A DNA stretch of 64,000 nt from Phycisphaerae bacterium (GTDB taxonomy: Bacteria > Planctomycetota > Phycisphaerae > UBA1845 > Fen-1342). Location of the stretch: positions 62,001 to 126,000 of the forward strand of contig JAGNKU010000007.1 of NCBI GenBank assembly GCA_017999985.1, read 5' to 3'. This document shows, piece after piece, positions 45,601-54,750 of the stretch. The notes under the pieces are model-generated. The model saw only the letters and a list, made by a program, of their open reading frames with translations. It was not told the origin of the DNA and searched no databases. The number at the start of each line of letters is the position of its first letter. Position 1 is the first letter of the stretch. The position numbers and the translations under genes are program-made.

Positions 45601-48045
45601 TCAGAACGACGCGCCGAACGCGAAACTGAACACCCGCGTATCGTCGTCGTCGCTCTTGACCAGCGGGAACCCCAAATCGAAGACGATCGGCACCGGCCCG
45701 AAGAAATCGACCTGGATCCGCAGGCCGAAGCCCGCCGCCGCGCGCCAGCTCGAAATCTCGAAGCCTTCCTCGACCGTGCCCATGTCGATGAAGGTCACGC
45801 CGCGGAAGTTCTTGCCGTACAGCGGGAAGGAATACTCCCCACCGGTCAGCACGACGAAGTCGCCACCTATGGGCTGGTTCTTGATGCCCGAGCGCGGCGA
45901 GATGCCGCGATAGCTGAAGCCGCGCAGCGACCCGAACCCGCCGGCGTAGAAGCGCTCGAAGACGGGCGCATCGCCAGTGATGTACCCCACGTCGGCGCGC
46001 AGGGCGACGACGCTCTTGCGGTCGAGGATGTCGGTGCGCACCGTCTTGTACCAGGCCGCGCTGATCGCCGGCTTGCCGAAGTTGTACTCTCCGCCCAGCG
46101 CCCCGACCTGCTCCCAGCCGAAGCTGACGCGATAGCCCTCGGTCGGCAGGAGCCGGCTGTCGGTCGTGTCGCGGACGATGGCGAATTTCAGCCCGGTCAG
46201 CGTGTGGTTGCCCTTGGCTTCGCGGATATCGCGGGCCGCCAGCGGATCTACATCGGTGATATCGACCACTTCGAGGCGCACCGCGCCTTCGATCGCCCAG
46301 CCGTCGAGAAAGCCGCCGCTGAAACGCTTGCTCAGCGAGGCGGTCAGGCCGACACGTTCCTCGTCGTACCCTTCGCGGCCGCGCTGGAACAGGTACGCCG
46401 ACGTGTCGAGCCGCAGCGGGCGATCGAGCAGGTAGGGCTCCGTGAAGCTGATGCGGAAACGCGTCACCTCGGTGCCGGGCTCAGCCTGGAACAGCAGGCG
46501 TTGCCCATCGCCCTTGAAGGCCCGCCCGCGGAAGAACTCGCCCCAGGTGCGCGGCCAGTCAAACAGGTCAAAGTTGCGGTTGTCGATGCTCAGCGAGCCA
46601 ATCACGCCGCTGTCGCTGCTGACGCCGAACCCGATCAGGAACTGCGTCGTCTCGGTCTCCTCGACGGTGACCAGCGCCTCGCGCTGGCCGTCGATGTCGG
46701 GCATCGGCTCGATCTGGATCCCATCGGGCTTGAACAGGCCCGTTTCGCGCAGCCGCTGCTCGGCCTTGCGGGCCTCGACCGTGTTGTAGTACTCGCCGGG
46801 ATAGAAACGCAGCTCGCGGCGGACGACCTCGTCCTTGGTCTGGCGGTTGCCGCGAATCGTGATGCGTCCGATGCGGGATTGCTCGTTCTCGCTGATCACG
46901 TAGCGGAGCAGGACCAGCGCGGGCTCCTCGACGAAGTCGTAGCGCGTGTCGACCCGCGTGGCGACGTAGCCGATCTCGCCGTACATGTCCTGGATGCGTT
47001 TCACGTCGAGCTGCAACGCTTCGTCGCGCACGAACTTGTCGGGCAGCAGCTTCAGCTCCGCGCGGATGCGCGACTCGGAGAAGACACTGATGCCCTCGAA
47101 GGTGATGTCCTGGATCTTGTAGCGCGGCCCTTCTTCGATCACGAACACGAGGTCGAGGTCGGCGCGCTTGAGCGGGTCGAAATCCAGGCGATAGCCGACG
47201 CGCGCGTCGAGGTAGCCCTCGTCGCGGTAGAGCTTCTGCACGGCCAGCGCGTCGCGCTCGGCCTGCTCCTCGTCCAGCGCCCCGGCCCGGAAAATCCAGA
47301 CGTACGGCTTGGTCTCCACGCGACTGCCCAGCCGCCGCGGGCTGTAGGCGCGGTTGCCCTCGTAGCGGATGTGCCGGATGCGGACGCGCGGCCCCTCGGT
47401 TATCTGGTACACGACGCGGTTGTCGGCCTGGAGCGCGACGTCGTCCAGCGTGACCGTCGCGTAGTAGTAGCCTTTCTGCTTGTACTTCTGCAGGATGTCG
47501 TCGCGGGCCCGGTTGACCTCATACATGTCCAGCACGGCTCCCGCCGCCGGGGTCAGCTCGTACAGCTCCGCGTCCGTGAAGGTCTTGTTCCCCTGCACCT
47601 CGACGGCGGCGATCGTCGGCTTCTCCTGGACGTGGAACACCACGACCGCCTGGTTGTCCTCCACCCCCATGTCCGCGTACACGCCCAGAAACTTGCGCGA
47701 CCGCAACAGCTCGCGGACGTCTTCCTCCACCTGCTTGCGGACCAGGGGCTGCTCCTCGCGTGTCTTGATCACCCGGCGGATGTACGCTTCGCTGATCGCC
47801 TGGAGCCCGATGATCTCGACGCGCTTCACGACCATGCCGTCGGTCGGCTGCGGGGCCTGCCCGTAAGCCACCCCGGCAAGCATCCCCACGACCACAACCG
47901 CACACCCAACCGCCAGGGCCGTGCGCCGGCGTACACCACCCGCCGCGCGGGCGAAGTTCGTGCGGTTGGCGTCGCAGGACCGTTCCAAGGCTTGACCCGT
48001 GTCTTGCACGCTGCACCCATTCAGGAATGTGAGCTTGCGTCCCAC
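45601..48045 (-). CDS. bamA: BamA/Omp85 outer membrane assembly protein
   Basis: After a signal peptide (TALAVGCAVVVVGMLAGVAYG) come several POTRA domains (VVKRVEIIGLQAISEAYIRRVI, IAAVEVQGNKTFTDAEL, IRHIRYEGNRAYSPRRL, IQDITFEGISVFSESRI and IGRITIRGNRQTKDEVV), so five units are visible. A C-terminal 16-strand-type barrel follows with the FERFYAGGFGSLRGF motif and the terminal phenylalanine. BamA inserts beta-barrel proteins into the outer membrane. It is 814 residues long. The start is probably the GTG at 48045, with no clear Shine-Dalgarno. A promoter lies at 48084-48111. It shows that this is a diderm organism. Confidence 0.96.
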   Translation of the reverse strand: MGRKLTFLNGCSVQDTGQALERSCDANRTNFARAAGGVRRRTALAVGCAVVVVGMLAGVAYGQAPQPTDGMVVKRVEIIGLQAISEAYIRRVIKTREEQPLVRKQVEEDVRELLRSRKFLGVYADMGVEDNQAVVVFHVQEKPTIAAVEVQGNKTFTDAELYELTPAAGAVLDMYEVNRARDDILQKYKQKGYYYATVTLDDVALQADNRVVYQITEGPRVRIRHIRYEGNRAYSPRRLGSRVETKPYVWIFRAGALDEEQAERDALAVQKLYRDEGYLDARVGYRLDFDPLKRADLDLVFVIEEGPRYKIQDITFEGISVFSESRIRAELKLLPDKFVRDEALQLDVKRIQDMYGEIGYVATRVDTRYDFVEEPALVLLRYVISENEQSRIGRITIRGNRQTKDEVVRRELRFYPGEYYNTVEARKAEQRLRETGLFKPDGIQIEPMPDIDGQREALVTVEETETTQFLIGFGVSSDSGVIGSLSIDNRNFDLFDWPRTWGEFFRGRAFKGDGQRLLFQAEPGTEVTRFRISFTEPYLLDRPLRLDTSAYLFQRGREGYDEERVGLTASLSKRFSGGFLDGWAIEGAVRLEVVDITDVDPLAARDIREAKGNHTLTGLKFAIVRDTTDSRLLPTEGYRVSFGWEQVGALGGEYNFGKPAISAAWYKTVRTDILDRKSVVALRADVGYITGDAPVFERFYAGGFGSLRGFSYRGISPRSGIKNQPIGGDFVVLTGGEYSFPLYGKNFRGVTFIDMGTVEEGFEISSWRAAAGFGLRIQVDFFGPVPIVFDLGFPLVKSDDDDTRVFSFAFGASF

Positions 48046-48083
48046 AGGCCGCCGGCCGAGGGACCGCGCCAGAATTGCGCGTT

Positions 48084-48111
48084 ACTATAACCGGCGCCGG
48101 GGGCCTTTCAA
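48084..48111 (-). promoter_or_regulatory. Promoter of bamA
   Basis: TTGAAA (48106-48111) and TATAGT (48084-48089) on the minus strand are separated by 16 nt. Transcription would start near 48077, about 32 nt before the GTG. Confidence 0.6.
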
Positions 48112-48214
48112 CGGCCCCCGCGGCCGGCGTCGAGATTTGCCCCTCGCCGGCGGCGTCACGCCCGGCGGGCGGTCCGCCGTGGCCGATGGGTCTGTTGTGC
48201 AGTAGCGAGTCACC

Positions 48215-48949
48215 ATGCGCCCTGTCATTGGTATCACGAGCAGCTTCAACACCGACACGAATTCGGATCCGCCGCGCGACCAGTTCTATCTCGTCGCCGC
48301 CTATGCCGATGCGGTCCTCACGGCCGGCGGTCTGCCCATGCCGTTGCCCGTGCCGCCGGTCGACCACGAAGGGGTGCACGACGACCTGCTCGCGCGCGTC
48401 GATGGCCTGCTCTTTACCGGCGGCCCGGACCTGAATCCCGCGCGGTACAACGACACGCCCCACCCGCAGACCGAAATCATGGACGCCCGTCGCGACGCGT
48501 TTGACGTGCCGTTCTTCCGCCGGGCCGATGCGGCCCGCGTACCGATCCTGGCGATCTGCCTGGGCTTCCAGGAAGCGCACGTGGCCCGCGGTGGCCGGCT
48601 CATCCAGCATGTGGACGATGTCCCCGGCGATCCGCTGATCCAGCACCACCTGCCGAAAGGGCGCAGCGCGTTTCACACGGTCCGGATCGCGCCCGACTCG
48701 CGTCTGGCGCGGATCGTGGGCGCGACGGAGATCGAGGTCAACAGCCGCCACCACCAAGCCGCGCAAACCGAGCACCAGGGCCGCGGGTTGCGCCCGGTGG
48801 CGTTCGCCCCCGACGGCCTGCTCGAAGCCAGCGAGGATTGCGACGGGCGGTTCCTCCTGGCGGTGCAGTGGCACCCCGAGAACCTGATTGACCGGCCCGA
48901 GCACCTCAGCCTTTTTCAAGCGCTGGTCGACGCCGCCCGACGCGGATGA
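48215..48949 (+). CDS. Gamma-glutamyl-gamma-aminobutyrate hydrolase-like class I glutamine amidotransferase
   Basis: The 244-residue protein matches the peptidase C26/PuuD family: PVIGITSS at the start, DGLLFTGGPDLNPARYN, the nucleophile elbow ILAICLGFQE with the catalytic cysteine, and VQWHPE with the catalytic histidine and glutamate. PuuD cleaves gamma-glutamyl-GABA in putrescine breakdown; relatives hydrolyse other gamma-glutamyl amides. No other putrescine pathway genes are present. One oddity is ICLGFQE, where the common motif is ICRGxQ. The start at 48215 has no strong Shine-Dalgarno. It is divergent from bamA. Confidence 0.9.
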   Translation: MRPVIGITSSFNTDTNSDPPRDQFYLVAAYADAVLTAGGLPMPLPVPPVDHEGVHDDLLARVDGLLFTGGPDLNPARYNDTPHPQTEIMDARRDAFDVPFFRRADAARVPILAICLGFQEAHVARGGRLIQHVDDVPGDPLIQHHLPKGRSAFHTVRIAPDSRLARIVGATEIEVNSRHHQAAQTEHQGRGLRPVAFAPDGLLEASEDCDGRFLLAVQWHPENLIDRPEHLSLFQALVDAARRG

Positions 48950-48979
48950 CAATCCGCCGAATATCCCGGCCGCCGCACA

Positions 48980-49726
48980 TCACCGCGCCATCAGCGCGAA
49001 CACGCCCCATCCAAGGTATTCCCGCGTGTACGCGACGTAGCGTTTGGGTTCCAAGGTCAGTTGGGCTCGTACCTCTTTTGCGAAGTCGTCGTCGGGATTT
49101 GCCTCGAGCCAGCGACGCATGGTGAGCCACTTGGCCGCCTCGTACCGATCCCAGCCTTCTTGGTCAGCCAGAACCATTTGCACGACGTCGTAGTCGAGGT
49201 CGCCGAAAGACGCGATAAGTTCTGGGAGCACGAGAAAGTCGGAGATGGAACCGGCCAGGCACCCCTTGGCAACATCTTCCGTCGTTGGTAAATGCAGCCA
49301 GTAGGGCTCACCGATGAGGATGATTCCTCCAGGGCAAAGACTCTTCGCCAGCAGCTCGATGGTGCCGGCGACGCCCCCACCGATCCACGTGGCACCGATA
49401 CAGGCGGCCACACCGACCTTTGCGTCGGCGACGTAGCCGGCAGCGTCGCCGTGGATGAATTCGACTCGATCGGCGACTCCGAGTTCTTCAGCACGGAGTT
49501 TCGCTTGCTCGGAGAACAATTGGCTCATGTCAATGCCGACGCCGCTGATTCCGTAATCGCGTGCCCAGGTGCACAGCATCTCGCCCGAACCGCTGCCGAG
49601 GTCGAGTACACGCGTCCCCGCTTCCAGGCGCAACGCCGCACCGAGCGTGGCAAGCTTTTCTGGTGTGAACGGGTTATGGATGCGGTGAGCACTTTCGGTA
49701 ATGTTGAAGATACGTGGGATGTCCAA
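48980..49726 (-). CDS. Class I SAM-dependent methyltransferase
   Basis: Motif I reads RVLDLGSGSGEMLCTWA, motif II GVGIDMSQLFSEQA, and the motif III/IV region VEFIHGDAAGYVADAKVGVAACIGATW with GGIILIGEPYW. The protein resembles stand-alone small-molecule methyltransferases. The best start is a TTG at 49726, because AAGGAG lies 8 nt upstream; a GTG at 49735 overlaps that Shine-Dalgarno. About 248 residues. It and the next gene look less GC-biased than their neighbours, hinting at later acquisition, but this was judged by eye. The substrate is unknown. Confidence 0.85.
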   Translation of the reverse strand: MDIPRIFNITESAHRIHNPFTPEKLATLGAALRLEAGTRVLDLGSGSGEMLCTWARDYGISGVGIDMSQLFSEQAKLRAEELGVADRVEFIHGDAAGYVADAKVGVAACIGATWIGGGVAGTIELLAKSLCPGGIILIGEPYWLHLPTTEDVAKGCLAGSISDFLVLPELIASFGDLDYDVVQMVLADQEGWDRYEAAKWLTMRRWLEANPDDDFAKEVRAQLTLEPKRYVAYTREYLGWGVFALMAR

Positions 49727-49974
49727 CGCAGCCACTCCTTTTGTTGGCGCCGGAAGCCGCGGAGCGGCTGCGATAATGAGGGACAGCCATCAGCACGGCC
49801 TTTCTTGACGCCAAGAGCACGCTCGATCTAGCGCTGACCCACGTCCGCGTGCGGAACAGCGTTCGCGGATTGTCGCGACGCTGCGTCGATTCGGTCAAGA
49901 GCCTGCGCTCAACGCTTGGCCGCGCAGGCGCCCCGCCGTCTCGGAGGCGAGAAGCTCTCAGTGAACTTGCCACG

Positions 49975-50313
49975 TTACGACGATTCCAGGTTCACCGTCC
50001 AATCACGGATCGCTCTTCGTTGCGCGCGCAAATCCGACACCACGGGCGCCGCATCAGCCCGGACAACGAACGAGCGTCGCTTGTAGCTGAGAATCTCCTC
50101 CGACCAGCCGCAGCCTTCCAGCTCCGCGCGGTTCGCCGGAACGCCGTTATGAATGACCTCAACAACCTCATCGCTGGCGATCCATGTCGTCGTGAGCTGC
50201 CCCCCGTCGTCCAGCTCGGTGGCGGTGCCGCCATTCAGCAAGCCCAGAATCTCCACCGCCGAGGCGTCGCCGAGCGGCGTGCCAAGGCGGAGGCGTTGCT
50301 TGACGTTGGGCAC
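49975..50313 (-). CDS. Hypothetical protein
   Basis: A GTG-started frame of 112 residues with a protein-like composition and codon use (LRLGTPLGDASAVEILGLLNGG, VVEVIHNGVPANRAELEG, WSEEILSYKRRSFVVR). No signal peptide, helix or known motif is seen, and no Shine-Dalgarno of note precedes it. It could be a small alpha/beta protein. It stands alone between a methyltransferase and a noncoding stretch; no promoter was identified. I do not recognise a family, so only existence is proposed. Confidence 0.5.
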   Translation of the reverse strand: MPNVKQRLRLGTPLGDASAVEILGLLNGGTATELDDGGQLTTTWIASDEVVEVIHNGVPANRAELEGCGWSEEILSYKRRSFVVRADAAPVVSDLRAQRRAIRDWTVNLESS

Positions 50314-50858
50314 GTCGGATGCCTACTGCCTGCCTGCGCTGCGCTCCGGCAGATCGTGCCATCCGGTCGGCGGGTGGCGGCTTTTATCAGCACGGCGGGC
50401 GCCCACCGGGTGGTGTCCCGACGGCGCGATGCGCTGGCCGCCGATCCCCGCCCGCACCGGGGAGATTCTGAGACGTGCCGCGGTTTCTCCCGGTCGTGGT
50501 TGACTGCGGCCTGCGGTGGGCGAACAATCTGACGAGAAACACAACCACACGCGAGTTTCTCCTTCGCAGTCAAGAGACCTTTCGCGAACCCAGCATGGGC
50601 CGGTCACCAGGAGTGGCCGGCCCATCGCGTTTGGGGGCCTGCGGCGCGGAGCGGTCCCCGGCGCCAGCGCGTTATGGCACCGGCGCCGAAATTTCCGTGA
50701 TTTTTCGCCTCAATTTCGTCTAGTTGCGGGCATGGGCCAGCCGCGCCGGGGCTCTTATAAGACCGCCATGCGCCGCCCGGCCGGCCTGGAAAACAGAAGT
50801 TACTATTGATGGAGGAGTGCACGGCGCCGCAACCCGGTGCCGCGAGGAGGAACGCTTC
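50314..50858. other. Intergenic region carrying a hairpin repeat
   Basis: Over 540 nt between the hypothetical gene and the PEP-CTERM gene show no convincing coding frame. A strong hairpin lies at 50595-50625 and a TATAAG at 50756-50761 could be a -10 for the PEP-CTERM gene, without a matching -35. Confidence 0.45.
50595..50625. repeat. Hairpin repeat, copy 1
   Basis: A 13-bp stem (one G-U pair) with core GCCGGTCAC-N5-GTGGCCGGC. The same core and same wobble position recur at 51657-51687, on the other side of the PEP-CTERM gene. Confidence 0.7.
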
Positions 50859-51599
50859 ATGAAACCACGTCAGTTGCGGTGGACGCTCGTCGTATGCCTG
50901 GCAGCGGCCGCCATCGGCGCCCGCGCGGACATCATCGTGGACTATGTCATCGACGCGGGCGGCAACAACACCGATCCGCTGAACGGGCTCGCCGCCCGGG
51001 CTTCCTTCATGCTCGATGGGATGCAGCTAGCCATCCTGCTCGAGAACACCAGCACCGGCGTGCCACTCAGCTTCGAGACGTCCGACTCCCTGCTGGTCTC
51101 GCTGGGCATGAATCTGCCCGGCGGCGCCGCGATCGTCGTCGGCAACGCCGCCTACATCGGCCCCGGCTCACAGGGGCTGGGCTCGTGGGCCGGCCGTACT
51201 GCCGGCGACAGCGTCGGCGAGCAGTGGATTTGGACCAACGACTTTGGTGGCGACTTGCTGGAAGGCTGGGCGCAGGTGCTCAGCACGAGTGACGGCCAGG
51301 GTGGCGGCTCGGTGACCCGCTTCGACGGAGGCAGCGGGTCGGTGAACGGGCCGTACGGCGGAATCGCCGCCAACCCGCCCCTGCTGACCGTGCCCGGCAG
51401 CAAGCCAGCCGTGAGCAACTCCATTCTTTTCTCGCTGACGCTCTCCCGGGCGCTCACCGAGGCGGAGCTGGCCGATACGGCCTTGACGAGCATTGTCGAA
51501 TTCGGGTCGGATGCCCGCTACCTGGTGCATGCGCCCGAACCAGCCGGCGTGCTGCTGGTCCTGCTGGGCGCGGCACTGTGCCGGCGCCGCACCGCCTGA
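50859..51599 (+). CDS. PEP-CTERM sorting-domain exported protein
   Basis: The ATG at 50859 follows a GAGGAGG Shine-Dalgarno and begins a signal peptide (LVVCLAAAAIGARA). The 246-residue protein is rich in G, S, T, N and A, as extracellular proteins of this type are. The C-terminus is PEPAGVLLVLLGAALCRRRTA: Pro-Glu-Pro, a hydrophobic helix and a basic tail, the PEP-CTERM signal cleaved by exosortase. The mature protein would be released or attached to exopolysaccharide. The gene is flanked by two copies of the same hairpin. No exosortase gene is in the window. Confidence 0.88.
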   Translation: MKPRQLRWTLVVCLAAAAIGARADIIVDYVIDAGGNNTDPLNGLAARASFMLDGMQLAILLENTSTGVPLSFETSDSLLVSLGMNLPGGAAIVVGNAAYIGPGSQGLGSWAGRTAGDSVGEQWIWTNDFGGDLLEGWAQVLSTSDGQGGGSVTRFDGGSGSVNGPYGGIAANPPLLTVPGSKPAVSNSILFSLTLSRALTEAELADTALTSIVEFGSDARYLVHAPEPAGVLLVLLGAALCRRRTA

Positions 51600-51656
51600 T
51601 CCGAGAGCCTCCGCGACCACGAGACGGCGCGGACGCCTGTCCGCAATCCACCGCAA

Positions 51657-51687
51657 GCGAGCCGGTCACCCAGCGTGGCCGGCCCGC
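51657..51687. repeat. Hairpin repeat, copy 2
   Basis: Twelve of 13 positions pair, with the same core GCCGGTCAC-N5-GTGGCCGGC as copy 1 and different outer arms. It lies about 60 nt after the PEP-CTERM stop. Confidence 0.7.
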
Positions 51688-51733
51688 TGCATTCTGGGCC
51701 CTCCCGGCTCCAACCGGGCGTCTCGCCAACACG

Positions 51734-51762
51734 CTGTCAATCGCCGGCCGACCGCGTAAAAT
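51734..51762 (+). promoter_or_regulatory. Promoter of alaS
   Basis: CTGTCA (51734-51739) and TAAAAT (51757-51762) are spaced by 17 nt. Transcription would start near 51769, giving a leader of about 39 nt with AAAGG before the GTG. Confidence 0.55.
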
Positions 51763-51807
51763 GCCGGGCCTGAATTCATTGCGCCCCGTTTCAACGAAAG
51801 GTCTGCA

Positions 51808-54750
51808 GTGACACGCACCGCCGCCCAGGTCCGCCAGGAGTTCATCGACTTCTTCTGCCGCAAGCACGGCCACGCCTTCGTGCCCAGCTCGCCGGTCGTC
51901 CCCCACGACGACCCGACGCTGCTGTTCACCAACGCCGGCATGAACCAGTTCAAGCCGTACTTCCTCGGCACACAGACGCCGAAGCACCGCCGCGTGGCGA
52001 ACACGCAAAAATGCATCCGCGCCGGCGGCAAGCACAACGACCTTGACGACGTCGGCCACGACACGTACCACCACACGTTCTTCGAGATGCTCGGGAACTG
52101 GTCGTTCGGCGACTACTTCAAGAAAGAGGCCATCACCTGGGCCTGGGAACTGCTGGTCGATCAGTGGGGGCTTGACCCGACGCGCCTCCACGCGACGTAC
52201 TTCGGCGGCGACCCGGCGGAGCAGCTTGCGCCGGACACCGAGGCCCGCGACCTGTGGCTGGAAATCCTGTCGCCGGAGCGCGTGCACGCCGGCAGCAAGA
52301 AGGATAATTTCTGGGAGATGGGCGAGACGGGGCCGTGCGGGCCGTGCAGCGAGATCCACATCGACCTGACGCCGGACAAGAGCGGGGCCCGGCTGGTCAA
52401 CGCGGGCGATGCCCGGGCCATCGAGATCTGGAACCTCGTTTTCATCCAGTTCAACCGCGGCGCCGACGGCAAGCTGACCCCTCTGCCGGCCAGGCACGTT
52501 GATACGGGGATGGGTTTCGAGCGCGTGACGGCGGTGCTGCAGGGGCACAACAACAACTATGCGACCGACGTGTTCGTGCCGATCATCCAGGCGATCGAGA
52601 AGATCAGCGGGCACACGTACGGAAGCGACGCAGCGACGCAGCGACGCGGCGACGCAACGGCGGGTCGCACTCCACCCGGTGGTACGGGCGTCTCGCCCGT
52701 CAATCGGTATGCCGCTTTCCGCGCCGGCGACATGCGCGACGAGGCGTGCCGCGTCATCGCCGACCACCTCCGCACGCTGACGTTCGCGATCACCGACGGG
52801 GCCGTGCCGGACAAGGAAGGCCGCGGCTACGTGCTCCGGCGCATCCTCCGCCGAGCGGTGCGTTACGGCTGGCAGTACCTGGACCTGCACGAGCCGTTCC
52901 TGTATCGCCTCATGCCCACGATCAACGCCGTGATGGGCGACGCGTTCCCCGAGCTGCGCGCGGACCCCGCGCGCATCGGCCGCGTAATCTTCGATGAAGA
53001 GGCGTCGTTCGGCCGTACGCTGGAGCGGGGCCTCGCGCTGTTCGCGGAGGCGGCCCAGCGCGCGGCGCGGCATCATGGCGAGATCCGTGGCGAGGACGCC
53101 TTTCGCCTGCACGACACCTACGGGTTCCCGATCGACCTCACGCAGATCATGGCTGACGAGCAAGGGCTGCATGTCGATCTCGGTGAATACGAGCGGCTCA
53201 TGGAGGAAGCGCGCGAACGAGCCCGCGCCGCTGGCAAGACGACGGGTATGGAGGTCGACCAGTTCGCGCAACAGCTCGGCGCGGACCTCGCGCCGACGGA
53301 TGACACCCCGAAGTACACGGCCGAGACGCTCGCCGCCCGCGTGGTCGCCATCGTGCTGCAGGCCGAGGGCGGTGGCGCGGTGCTGCTGACCCCGCGCGAC
53401 CACCTCAAGCCCGGCGACACGGCCGCCATCGTCACCGACCGCACCTGCTTCTACGCCGAGGCAGGTGGACAGGTCGGCGACCGTGGCGAGCTAGTCACGG
53501 CGGAGGGTCGCTTCGAAATTACGGGCACGCTGCGACCGGGCCACTTCGTGCTGCACTACGGCACGCTGGTGCAGGGGACACTCGCGGCCGGCGACCAGGT
53601 CGAGCTCCGCGTGGACACCAAGCGGCGCGCGACGATGAAGAACCATACCGCCACGCACGTGATGAACTGGGCGCTGCGCGAGGTGCTCGGCGACCACGTG
53701 CAGCAGAAAGGCTCGCTCGTCGATCACGAAAAGACCCGCTTCGACTTCTCGCACCCGCAGGCCCTGACGCCAGCCGAAATCGAGCGCGTCGAGCAGCTCG
53801 TCAACGACGTGATCCAGCGGAAGCTGCCGGTGGATTACCAGGTTGTGCCGCAACAGGACGCCCTGAAGATCAACGGTCTGCGGGCCGTCTTCGGCGAGCG
53901 TTACCCCGACCTGGTCCGCGTCATGTCAGTCGGCGTGCCCGTCGCGGACCTGCTCGCGCGGCCCGACAATCCCGAATGGCGGCAGTACTCCATCGAGTTC
54001 TGCGGCGGCACGCACCTGAAGAACACCGCCGACATCGAGCACTTCGCGATTACGAACGAGGAGGCGGTCGCGAAGGGCATTCGCCGGATCGTGGCCGTCA
54101 CCGGCACCTCGGCCCAGTTGACTGAAGAGATCGGGACGGCCCTGATCCAGCGCGCCGAGCAGCTCCTGCAGGGACCGCCGGAGGAGTTCGCCGCCGGCCT
54201 GTCGGAACTGCAGACGACGCTGGTGAACGCGAGTCTCGCGCTGCGGCACCGCGCGCGGCTGAACGCGTTGCTGGCCGATTTGCAGAAGGCCGCCCGCCGG
54301 CAGCAGAAAGCCGAGGCCGCCGATGCGGCTGACATCGTGAAGCAGCGCCTGGCCGAAGTGCTGGCGACCGCGCCACGGCACGGTGAGACTACGGTGGTCG
54401 TGGTCGAGATGCCCGACGTGCCCGTCGAGCAGCTCAAGATGGGCGCCGACCTGGTCAAGCAGAAATGCGGCTCGGCGGCGGTGCTGTTTGGAGCGACGGA
54501 GCGACCGGGCGAGGGTGGGGCTGGCGTCCCTGCCAGCCCGAGCGGCGGCAAGGTCGTTCTGCTGGCGGCGATGACGCCGGACCTGATCAAGAAGGGTCTC
54601 AAGGCCGGCGACCTGGTGAGGGCAATCGCCCCGATCGTCGGGGGTGGCGGCGGCGGCCCGCCAACCATGGCGCAGGCCGGCGGCAAGCAGCCGGAGAAAC
54701 TCGGTGAAGCACTGGCCGCCGGCGCGGAGTGGATCAAAGCGAAGCTGTGA
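51808..54750 (+). CDS. alaS: Alanyl-tRNA synthetase
   Basis: All AlaRS landmarks are present: FFCRKHGHAFVPSSPVVP at the N-terminus, GMNQFKPYFLG and GPCGPCSEIHID in the catalytic domain, the editing-domain zinc site HTATH (from about residue 613) with CGGTH (from about residue 732), and a C-Ala domain ending with GGGGGPPTMAQAGG. It charges tRNA-Ala and clears mischarged serine and glycine. The start is a GTG with AAAGG upstream. At 980 residues it is about 100 longer than E. coli AlaRS. Two in-frame insertions made of genomic repeat sequence account for some of this (52621-52709 and 54514-54545). Confidence 0.97.
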   Translation: MTRTAAQVRQEFIDFFCRKHGHAFVPSSPVVPHDDPTLLFTNAGMNQFKPYFLGTQTPKHRRVANTQKCIRAGGKHNDLDDVGHDTYHHTFFEMLGNWSFGDYFKKEAITWAWELLVDQWGLDPTRLHATYFGGDPAEQLAPDTEARDLWLEILSPERVHAGSKKDNFWEMGETGPCGPCSEIHIDLTPDKSGARLVNAGDARAIEIWNLVFIQFNRGADGKLTPLPARHVDTGMGFERVTAVLQGHNNNYATDVFVPIIQAIEKISGHTYGSDAATQRRGDATAGRTPPGGTGVSPVNRYAAFRAGDMRDEACRVIADHLRTLTFAITDGAVPDKEGRGYVLRRILRRAVRYGWQYLDLHEPFLYRLMPTINAVMGDAFPELRADPARIGRVIFDEEASFGRTLERGLALFAEAAQRAARHHGEIRGEDAFRLHDTYGFPIDLTQIMADEQGLHVDLGEYERLMEEARERARAAGKTTGMEVDQFAQQLGADLAPTDDTPKYTAETLAARVVAIVLQAEGGGAVLLTPRDHLKPGDTAAIVTDRTCFYAEAGGQVGDRGELVTAEGRFEITGTLRPGHFVLHYGTLVQGTLAAGDQVELRVDTKRRATMKNHTATHVMNWALREVLGDHVQQKGSLVDHEKTRFDFSHPQALTPAEIERVEQLVNDVIQRKLPVDYQVVPQQDALKINGLRAVFGERYPDLVRVMSVGVPVADLLARPDNPEWRQYSIEFCGGTHLKNTADIEHFAITNEEAVAKGIRRIVAVTGTSAQLTEEIGTALIQRAEQLLQGPPEEFAAGLSELQTTLVNASLALRHRARLNALLADLQKAARRQQKAEAADAADIVKQRLAEVLATAPRHGETTVVVVEMPDVPVEQLKMGADLVKQKCGSAAVLFGATERPGEGGAGVPASPSGGKVVLLAAMTPDLIKKGLKAGDLVRAIAPIVGGGGGGPPTMAQAGGKQPEKLGEALAAGAEWIKAKL
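52621..52709 (+). repeat. In-frame repeat insertion in alaS (tandem AGCGACGC plus hairpin)
   Basis: Four tandem imperfect copies of AGCGACGC are followed by an ACGGGCG-TCT-CGCCCGT hairpin. They encode about 30 low-complexity residues (including GGTGVSPV) between the two normal catalytic-domain segments HTYG and YAAFRAGDMRDEAC. Confidence 0.7.
54514..54545 (+). repeat. In-frame hairpin repeat in the C-terminal part of alaS
   Basis: GGGCTGGC and GCCAGCCC form an 8-bp hairpin around 6 nt within the sequence encoding GAGVPASPSGG, an unusual loop in the C-Ala region. Confidence 0.5.

Noticed and set aside
46204-48090. A 628-residue frame antisense to bamA
   Set aside because: Composition is typical of an antisense shadow; bamA on the other strand has five POTRA domains and a barrel.
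50724-50858. A longer N-terminus for the first PEP-CTERM protein
   Set aside because: The signal peptide and a strong GAGGAGG Shine-Dalgarno mark the ATG at 50859; upstream codons look non-coding.
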